Positions 57,479-64,000 of a DNA stretch of 64,000 nucleotides are shown piece after piece. The position numbers and the translations under genes are program-made. The notes beneath the pieces are model-generated. The model worked only from the letters and a program-made list of their open reading frames with translations. It was not told the DNA's origin and did no database searches. This stretch comes from Clostridiales bacterium (GTDB taxonomy: Bacteria > Bacillota > Clostridia > Peptostreptococcales > Anaerovoracaceae): contig SVCQ01000003.1 of NCBI GenBank assembly GCA_015058275.1, positions 1-64,000 on the forward strand. Direction: 5' to 3'. How positions within the stretch are numbered: the first letter of the stretch is position 1; the number at the start of each line of letters is the position of its first letter.

Positions 57479-58837
57479 TCAGTCGTTTACGACTCTGTTC
57501 TCTTCCCAGTCCCATCTGCCCTTGAGGGTGATCTTTTCGTACCAAGGTACGAAGTACGAAAGTATGGCAAAGAATGCCAGGAGGAAGAGGTACCAGTTGT
57601 CAGGTATGATATCCATGGGACTTACCCTTCCCTCGCACAGGCTTGCAACTACCAGGAACTGAGCCCCATAAGGGATGAGTCCCTGAACGATGCAGGCAAA
57701 CACATCCAGAATGGATGCAGTCTTCCTAGGGTCAACGCCGTACTGCTCGCTTATGCCCTTTGCCATAGGACCGTCAACGATGATCGCAACAGTGTTGTTG
57801 GCGGTGCAGGCATCTGTCAGCGCAGCAAGTGCGCTGAGTCCCAACTGTGCGGATTTCTTGCCTTTGATGGTCTTTGAGATCTTTTCGATAAGCCAGTTGA
57901 TGCCACCGTACTCCTTTGCCATCTCAGCTATGCCGCCTACCAGCATCGACAGGAGGAAGACTTCGATCATGCCCTGGAAGCCTTCCCAGATCCTGACTGC
58001 GAAGTCCAGGAATGTGAGGTCTCCGTAGGCCATCCCTATGATGCCTGCGGAGAAGATCCCTATCGTCAGATCAAGATATACATTGACTCCGGCAAGAGCC
58101 AGAACGAGGACCAGGATATACGGTATGACCTTTATGAATGAGAACTGATCCACCACGATGGCCTGGCTGGATTCGGGTCTTCCGAAGATCACGAGAAGGA
58201 TTATCGTGACCACGGCTGCAGGAAATGCGATCCAGAAATTCGTGCGGAACTTGTCCCTGAGCTCGACGCCCTGAGTCCTTGTAGCCGCGATGGTGGTGTC
58301 CGAGATCATCGAGAGATTGTCTCCGAACATCGCACCGGATACGACAGCTGCCATGACAAGCGGCAGGCTGAGTCCGGCCTTGTCGACAACGCCGAGTGCG
58401 ATCGGCACGAGAGCTCCGATGGTACCCATCGAAGTGCCGGTAGCCGTTCCGAGGAATGCGGCTATTACGAATAGTCCCGCAGTAAGAAGGGATGCAGGTA
58501 TGATCGAAACGCCGAGGTTTACCGTAGCGTCGACACCGCCCATGGCGCCTGCTACCGACGAGAAGCCTCCCGCGAGGAGGAATATCATCAGCATGCACAT
58601 GATGTCCTCGCTTCCGGCTCCTTTTGCAAAGATCCTGAAGTTCTCGTTGATCCCTGCCTTGTAGTTGATCGCAAATGCCGTGAGCACCGAGATGAACATC
58701 GCCACCACTGCCGGGAACTGATAGAATGCCATCTCCACTCCCCTTGACTGGAGGACGATGCCCGCTCCGAGATAGATCACGATGAATACCAGGAACGGTA
58801 TAAGCGCAAGACCGCTGCTTTTTTTAGTTTTATCCAT
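57479..58837 (-). CDS. Na+/H+ antiporter NhaC family protein
   Basis: 452 aa; multi-TM; GTATGTSMGTIGALVPIALGVV, GAMFGDNLSMISDTTIAATRTQGVELRDKFR. Confidence 0.85.
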   Translation of the reverse strand: MDKTKKSSGLALIPFLVFIVIYLGAGIVLQSRGVEMAFYQFPAVVAMFISVLTAFAINYKAGINENFRIFAKGAGSEDIMCMLMIFLLAGGFSSVAGAMGGVDATVNLGVSIIPASLLTAGLFVIAAFLGTATGTSMGTIGALVPIALGVVDKAGLSLPLVMAAVVSGAMFGDNLSMISDTTIAATRTQGVELRDKFRTNFWIAFPAAVVTIILLVIFGRPESSQAIVVDQFSFIKVIPYILVLVLALAGVNVYLDLTIGIFSAGIIGMAYGDLTFLDFAVRIWEGFQGMIEVFLLSMLVGGIAEMAKEYGGINWLIEKISKTIKGKKSAQLGLSALAALTDACTANNTVAIIVDGPMAKGISEQYGVDPRKTASILDVFACIVQGLIPYGAQFLVVASLCEGRVSPMDIIPDNWYLFLLAFFAILSYFVPWYEKITLKGRWDWEENRVVND

Positions 58838-58876
58838 TATTGTTGCTCCTGAAAAATAATTTGTACGGCTGATTCA

Positions 58877-59491
58877 TCATTCTCTCCCGAGCAGGTCTTC
58901 TATCTTGTTCCTGACCAGATCGAATGCTATGTCGTTCATGCCGCTGTTGGTGATTATGTCCGCAAAAGCCTTTGTAGGCTCTACATACAGATAGTGCATC
59001 GGCTTGACCGTGGACAGATACTGCTCCACGATGCCCTCCACGTCGCGTCCGCGCTCCTTTACATCTCGCACCACGCGGCGCAGTATGCGTTCATCGGCAT
59101 CCGCTTCAACGAAGACCTTGATATCCATCAGGTCCCTGAGTTCTTCGTTCTGGAGAGCAAGTATCCCCTCCACTATGATGACCTTGGATGGCTTCAGCAG
59201 GACCGTCTCGTCCGATCTGGTCCTCAGGGTGTAGTCATACACCGGGCCGTATACCTCATTACCCTCCTTGAGCTCCCTGAGCTGCCTGACGAGAAGATCC
59301 GTCTCGAACGCATCCGGATGATCGTAATTGATTTTATTCCTTTCTTCGAAAGGCACATCATCATGCGGCCAGTAATAGTTATCGTGATATATGACCGTTA
59401 CCCGGTCGCCGAAGGCTTCTTTGAGGCGGTTTGTAAAAGTGGACTTGCCTGAGCCCGTACCTCCCGCTATGCCTATGATGGTTGTCTTCAT
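58877..59491 (-). CDS. udk: Uridine kinase
   Basis: Start at MKTTIIGIAGGTGSGKSTFTNRL; YHDNYYWPHDDVPFEERNKINYDHPDAFETDLL. Confidence 0.95.
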   Translation of the reverse strand: MKTTIIGIAGGTGSGKSTFTNRLKEAFGDRVTVIYHDNYYWPHDDVPFEERNKINYDHPDAFETDLLVRQLRELKEGNEVYGPVYDYTLRTRSDETVLLKPSKVIIVEGILALQNEELRDLMDIKVFVEADADERILRRVVRDVKERGRDVEGIVEQYLSTVKPMHYLYVEPTKAFADIITNSGMNDIAFDLVRNKIEDLLGRE

Positions 59492-59604
59492 GCTGGTCTC
59501 CTCTGCTGATTCATTATCCTGAATTACAATCTCATACATTATAACATCCTCAGCACTGTTCCCGCCCGATTAATTTACGATAGGTTAATACTCAATGAAT
59601 TTGT

Positions 59605-59610
59605 TATAAT
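59605..59610 (+). promoter_or_regulatory. Possible -10 element for the PlsC-like gene
   Basis: TATAAT 9 nt before ATG at 59620; no SD. Confidence 0.4.
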
Positions 59611-59619
59611 AAACTTACT

Positions 59620-60945
59620 ATGAAGAAATCTATGATCAAAAAACCGAATTTCAAAAGGCGTACGCCCGGAGAGATCCTCAAGGAATACGTTCCGGACATC
59701 CCCCGCAAAAGCGCTGCTGTGCTTACAAGGACGATAATGCGGCTGAGTACCATCGGCAGGCCTGCAGTCATCAGCTACGGCTTTGACAAGCGCGAGATGA
59801 AGGACAGACAGGTGCTCATACTAGCTCAGCACGCATCGAGAGATGACCCGTACTACGTCAATGCGGCTTATCCTTTCGTGCAGCCAAACGCGGTAATGGG
59901 CATGACCAATGTGCTCATCCCCGTGATGTTCCGTCTGCTTCTGGCTGACGGCGTCATACTGAAGTCGCTTTTCGAACCGGATCTGACTGCGATGCGTCAT
60001 CTGATGCGCCTTCACAAAAAGGGCGCGTCATTCCTGCTCTTCCCTGAGGGCATCCAGTCCGTTGACGGGACCACGCAGCCTATCCACCCTGCCACCGCAA
60101 GGCTCATCAAAAAACTCGCAATGGATACCGTGCTGTGCACAAGTCACGGCGCATATCTTTGCACTCCGAGATTTGATGCGGACAATAAGCGCAAAGGCAG
60201 GATAGAGTACAGCTTTGAGATGCTGTTCACCAAAGAAGAGCTCAGGGAGATCTCCGAAGAAGACCTGTATGCACGTCTTCTGGAGAAGTTCGTATACAAC
60301 GATTTCGAATGGAACAGCGAGAAGCAATACAGTTATAAGGCTAAGGTTCCTCTGGCTCACGGCATAGACAATATGCTCTTCATCTGTCCGCGCTGCGGCA
60401 GGAAGTTCACCATGCACGTGGAACACGACAGGCTGCTTTGCAGCTGCGGGAGCGCCGTGACCATAGACGACAGGTATAATCTCATACCCGATGACAGCCG
60501 GGACTTCCCTTTCAGACGCATAGATGAGTGGTACCGCTGGCAGCAGGACACGATCGCCGAGGATGTTCGCCGCGAAGACTTCCTCCTTACAGAAGACGCG
60601 GTATTCAACAAGCTCAACACCGAAGATCTCAGGAGAGGCCGCTTCATCACTGCCGGAGAGGGCCGCATCGAGATCGATCGCGATCACTTCCGTTATACCG
60701 GTACAGATGACGGAAAGGATGTCGATCTTAAATTCGAAATATCCCGGATGCCGTGCGCATCAGTCACAAAAGCCATGGCAAACGAATTCTATTATGACGG
60801 CGTATATCATCAGTTTGCAGTAAAGAGCGGACCGGGACATGCCATGAATCTGATGATGACGGTGGAGGCTCTGCACGACATGACCGATGCAGACCGCCGC
60901 AAGGCCCGAGAAGACGTACGCAGAGGAGCTGAGAAAGGAGTATAG
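59620..60945 (+). CDS. PlsC-like acyltransferase with C-terminal zinc-ribbon region
   Basis: 441 aa; QHASRDDPYY (HX4D), FLLFPEG; CPRCGRKFTMHVEHDRLLCSCG. Confidence 0.78.
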   Translation: MKKSMIKKPNFKRRTPGEILKEYVPDIPRKSAAVLTRTIMRLSTIGRPAVISYGFDKREMKDRQVLILAQHASRDDPYYVNAAYPFVQPNAVMGMTNVLIPVMFRLLLADGVILKSLFEPDLTAMRHLMRLHKKGASFLLFPEGIQSVDGTTQPIHPATARLIKKLAMDTVLCTSHGAYLCTPRFDADNKRKGRIEYSFEMLFTKEELREISEEDLYARLLEKFVYNDFEWNSEKQYSYKAKVPLAHGIDNMLFICPRCGRKFTMHVEHDRLLCSCGSAVTIDDRYNLIPDDSRDFPFRRIDEWYRWQQDTIAEDVRREDFLLTEDAVFNKLNTEDLRRGRFITAGEGRIEIDRDHFRYTGTDDGKDVDLKFEISRMPCASVTKAMANEFYYDGVYHQFAVKSGPGHAMNLMMTVEALHDMTDADRRKAREDVRRGAEKGV

Positions 60946-60953
60946 AAGAGACC

Positions 60954-61724
60954 ATGGAACTGCTGGACAAACTGAACTCACCTTTCATGTATATCGTATG
61001 CGGCAGCATCGTCGCATTTATCGCCGCGGTCTGCGTGGTATTCCTTGTGCGCGCATACCGTGCCGGTATCGCCATGGGCATAGACAAGGCCAGGCTCAAC
61101 AGAGTCATCATCTCCAGCGCTTCATTCACGCTGCTGCCTGCCGTTGCCATACTGCTTGGCGTAATAGCACTTTCGGGAAGCCTGGGCGTACCGTGGCCGT
61201 GGCTGAGGCTGTCCGTGATCGGCGCCCTGCATTATGAGACGCAGGTCGCTTCGGCGGCGGCCGAGGCTACGGGCATGAGCAGCCTTTCGGCTGCGGAGAT
61301 GACGGCGGGCAGCTTCAGCACGATATGTCTGCTGATGAGCGTATGCATCATATGGACCCCGCTGCTCACCGTACTCCTCAACAAGAGATACTCCGGACGT
61401 CTGAATGCCTCGGATGAGAACGGTAACCGCAAGGACAATATCTTTACAAGAGGCTTCGGAGACCTGGCGATCACCGCCATGTTCATAGGTCTTGTGAGTG
61501 CATATATCGGGAGCTACATAGGCGGCATCGTATCAGGAGACGGGCTCTTCCGCTTCAGCGGCAACTGGCTGCCGCTCGCCGTGGCGATCGTATCCGCCAT
61601 AGCCATGGCCTTCTTTGTATGGCTCAGAGAAAAGAAAGATCTTGTATGGGTCGAGAGCTTTTCGGTATGCGGCAGCATGCTCATCGCTATGGCAGCCGCC
61701 ATACTTATGGCTCCCCTGGTGTAA
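60954..61724 (+). CDS. DUF5058 family membrane protein
   Basis: 256 aa; FLVRAYRAGIAMGIDKARLNRVIISSASFTLLPAVAI; PWLRLSVIGALHYE. Confidence 0.75.
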   Translation: MELLDKLNSPFMYIVCGSIVAFIAAVCVVFLVRAYRAGIAMGIDKARLNRVIISSASFTLLPAVAILLGVIALSGSLGVPWPWLRLSVIGALHYETQVASAAAEATGMSSLSAAEMTAGSFSTICLLMSVCIIWTPLLTVLLNKRYSGRLNASDENGNRKDNIFTRGFGDLAITAMFIGLVSAYIGSYIGGIVSGDGLFRFSGNWLPLAVAIVSAIAMAFFVWLREKKDLVWVESFSVCGSMLIAMAAAILMAPLV

Positions 61725-61727
61725 GGA

Positions 61728-62420
61728 ATGGAGGACGACATGTCAGAGAGCGATAAAAACAAACTGTTCGAAAACTACACCGCCCGCACTCACGTGCTCG
61801 GACGCATTTGCAACGCGGCCGCTCTTGTGCTGCTTGTCGGAGCACCTTTCGTCATAGGTGCATATCTCGGCGCCCTTCCGAATCTTACGGCTGCGGCCCG
61901 CGCCTTCCTTGCGGTAGGTCTTGTGTGGATGATAAGCGGGATCGTGGAATTCCTGGTATATACGCCGATGCTCGGCTCCGGCGGCAGCTATCTCGCCTTC
62001 ATCACGGGCAACCTCGTAAACCTCAAGATACCATGCGCCGTCACGGCAAGAGACATCGCAGGCACAAAGACAGGCACACCGGAGAATGAGATAATCTCCA
62101 CCCTGTCCATAGCCGCCTCATCTCTCGTCACCATCCTGGTGATAGCCGCCGGAGTGGCGCTTTTGATACCGCTCCAGCCTGTGCTGAGATCTCCTGTGCT
62201 GCAGCCTGCGTTTGAGCAGGTGGTACCTGCGCTGTTCGGCGCGCTTGCGTATAAGTACTTCCGCGGCAATCTGGACATCGCACTTCCGCCGCTCATCATG
62301 ATAAGCCTGCTGTTCTGCTTCGTTCCGTCGCTCAGCTCAGCCACAAGCTTCATGATACTGCCTTGCGGCGCAGTCGCGATCGGCATCGCATGGTTCAAAT
62401 TCCGCAAAAGCGAAAGATAA
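61728..62420 (+). CDS. Hypothetical multi-TM protein, partner of the DUF5058 protein
   Basis: 230 aa; ORF track start 61728; 3 nt after the upstream gene. Confidence 0.7.
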   Translation: MEDDMSESDKNKLFENYTARTHVLGRICNAAALVLLVGAPFVIGAYLGALPNLTAAARAFLAVGLVWMISGIVEFLVYTPMLGSGGSYLAFITGNLVNLKIPCAVTARDIAGTKTGTPENEIISTLSIAASSLVTILVIAAGVALLIPLQPVLRSPVLQPAFEQVVPALFGALAYKYFRGNLDIALPPLIMISLLFCFVPSLSSATSFMILPCGAVAIGIAWFKFRKSER

Positions 62421-62422
62421 GC

Positions 62423-64000
62423 ATGAAGAAACGCTTTTACTCAGGTGTTATAAGATATCGAAGAGCGATAATGCTGCTGTTTGCTGTCATAACAGCAGTC
62501 AGCGCTTTTATGATACCCAAAGTAAAAGTCAATTACGATCTGGCAGACTACCTGCCTCAGGAGTACATTTCCACAAAGTCCATCAGTTTCATGAAGAGCG
62601 AATTCGGAGACATGCCGAATGCCCGTGTAGTCCTCCGAGATGTCAGCCGGAAGGAAGTCATGGATTACAAGACCAGGCTCGAGGCTCTGGACGGAGTGGA
62701 GTCCGTAACATGGCTGGATTCGGTCATGCCCGCAAGCATACCCGAGGACGTATTGCCTGAAGGAATAACTGATGTATTTTACAAGGGCGGCAATGCTCTT
62801 CTCATACTGACCGTAAATGAGGACAAGCAGTATCAGACCATACCTGAGATCTACGATCTTATCGGGGAGGACAACCAGCTGTCCGGAAATGCCGTCACCA
62901 CAGTCGTAGCCGCCGAAAACACCGTAAGCGAAGGCATAGTGATAACCATAGCAGCGATCCTCATCATGCTGCTCGTGCTGACTGTCACGACAACATCATG
63001 GCTTGAACCTCTTGTCATAATGTTCGGGCTCATCGTTGCCGTTATCATCAATACCGGCACGAATCTGATCTTCGGAAGCGTTTCATTCCTTACCAGTGCA
63101 ACGGGCATGCTGCTCCAGATAGCAGTGGCGCTCGACTACTCGGTATTTCTGATACACAGATTCGAATCCTGCCGCAGCGGCAACACAGATCCGGAAGAAG
63201 CGATGGCCGAGGCTCTTACCCTCTCGTCATCCTCGATAGTCTCCAGCGGTCTTACGACCATCATCGGATTTCTTGCGCTTGCCACCATGAAGTTCCTCAT
63301 CGGAAAGGATCTGGGGCTCGCCCTGTCAAAGGGCGTCGCCATATGCCTCATAACCACCCTCGTGTTCATGCCGGGAGTCATACTCGGCACATACAGGCTG
63401 ATGGAAAAGACCCGTCACCGCAGGCTGGTGCCTTCATTTGATAAGTTCGGCAGATTTGTGCTCCGGGTGACAGTACCGCTGATGATAGTATTCGCAGTCC
63501 TGGTGATCCCGTCATATATCCTGAGCGAGCGCAATACCTTCTGGTACGGCGGATCACACATGTATGGCCCTGAGACCAGAGAAGGCGGCGACAGATTAAA
63601 GATAGCAAAGGCTTTCGGGGATATCGATTCGTACGTGATCATGGTGCCGCGCGGCGATACGGCAGGAGAGATCAAGATGATCGAAGAGCTCAGGGAGGAT
63701 GAGCGCATCACCATGATACTCTCAGCAGAGTCCTTCATGGGCCTGTCCCTTCCTTCAGATGTACTGCCTGAGTCTCTCATCGGACAGCTTCAGTCCGATG
63801 ATTACGACAGGCTGGTACTTACTGTGGCCGAACCGCCCGAGGGTGATGAAACATTCGAGCTTGTAGCCGATATATGTGATGTCGCAGACAAGTACTATCC
63901 CGGCAGCTACTATCTGACAGGTTCGGGCGTCATCAATTATGACCTCCGGAGTGTGGTAACAAGCGACAGGCAGAGGGTCAACCTCATAGCCATACTGGCG
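62423..64000 (+). CDS. RND/MMPL-family transporter, truncated by window edge (absent from ORF track)
   Basis: Open frame MKKRFYSGVIRYRRAIMLLFAVITAVSAFMIPKVKVNYDLADYLP...LQIAVALDYSVFLIHRFE...NLIAILA running off the edge; start overlaps end of 61728 CDS context. Confidence 0.85.
   Translation, partial: MKKRFYSGVIRYRRAIMLLFAVITAVSAFMIPKVKVNYDLADYLPQEYISTKSISFMKSEFGDMPNARVVLRDVSRKEVMDYKTRLEALDGVESVTWLDSVMPASIPEDVLPEGITDVFYKGGNALLILTVNEDKQYQTIPEIYDLIGEDNQLSGNAVTTVVAAENTVSEGIVITIAAILIMLLVLTVTTTSWLEPLVIMFGLIVAVIINTGTNLIFGSVSFLTSATGMLLQIAVALDYSVFLIHRFESCRSGNTDPEEAMAEALTLSSSSIVSSGLTTIIGFLALATMKFLIGKDLGLALSKGVAICLITTLVFMPGVILGTYRLMEKTRHRRLVPSFDKFGRFVLRVTVPLMIVFAVLVIPSYILSERNTFWYGGSHMYGPETREGGDRLKIAKAFGDIDSYVIMVPRGDTAGEIKMIEELREDERITMILSAESFMGLSLPSDVLPESLIGQLQSDDYDRLVLTVAEPPEGDETFELVADICDVADKYYPGSYYLTGSGVINYDLRSVVTSDRQRVNLIAILA

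Noticed and set aside
1-64000. CRISPR arrays, tRNA and rRNA genes
   Set aside because: No regularly spaced repeats and no recognisable tRNA/rRNA sequence noticed in the short intergenic gaps; not exhaustively computed.

Overview
64 kb window, most probably chromosomal DNA of an anaerobic Clostridia-like Firmicute (inferred from gene content, no search run). It is almost fully coding and mostly on the minus strand. Housekeeping genes include clpB with a perfect CIRCE operator, ddl-murF, birA, a FeoA-FeoB fusion, an SDH/fumarate reductase-type operon, udk and yhbY. The most interesting content is: (1) a compact NHLM/Nif11-type peptide export locus (9.4-15.5 kb: ECF sigma, GG-leader precursor, very short HlyD-like protein, C39-peptidase ABC, second ABC) with no recognisable modification enzyme; (2) a second NHLM-like ABC pair (43.4-47.8 kb) whose C39 domain has lost its catalytic Cys and His, preceded by a strongly structured intergenic element and a stand-alone reverse transcriptase that overlaps yhbY; (3) a yybP-ykoY-type (Mn2+) riboswitch candidate before a Na/Pi-cotransporter-family gene; (4) a preQ1-I-like riboswitch candidate before queT; (5) an Hsp70-like ATPase with a C-terminal hydrophobic segment paired with a small membrane protein and convergent to a STAS-kinase fusion; (6) a TetM/EF-G-like GTPase fused to an NYN nuclease-like domain; (7) a selenium-related cluster beside a PrdA-N-terminus-like small protein; (8) a solitary intact TnpB with a readable omegaRNA end and guide. 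All assignments are from reading the sequence and remembered family motifs; no database search was run.
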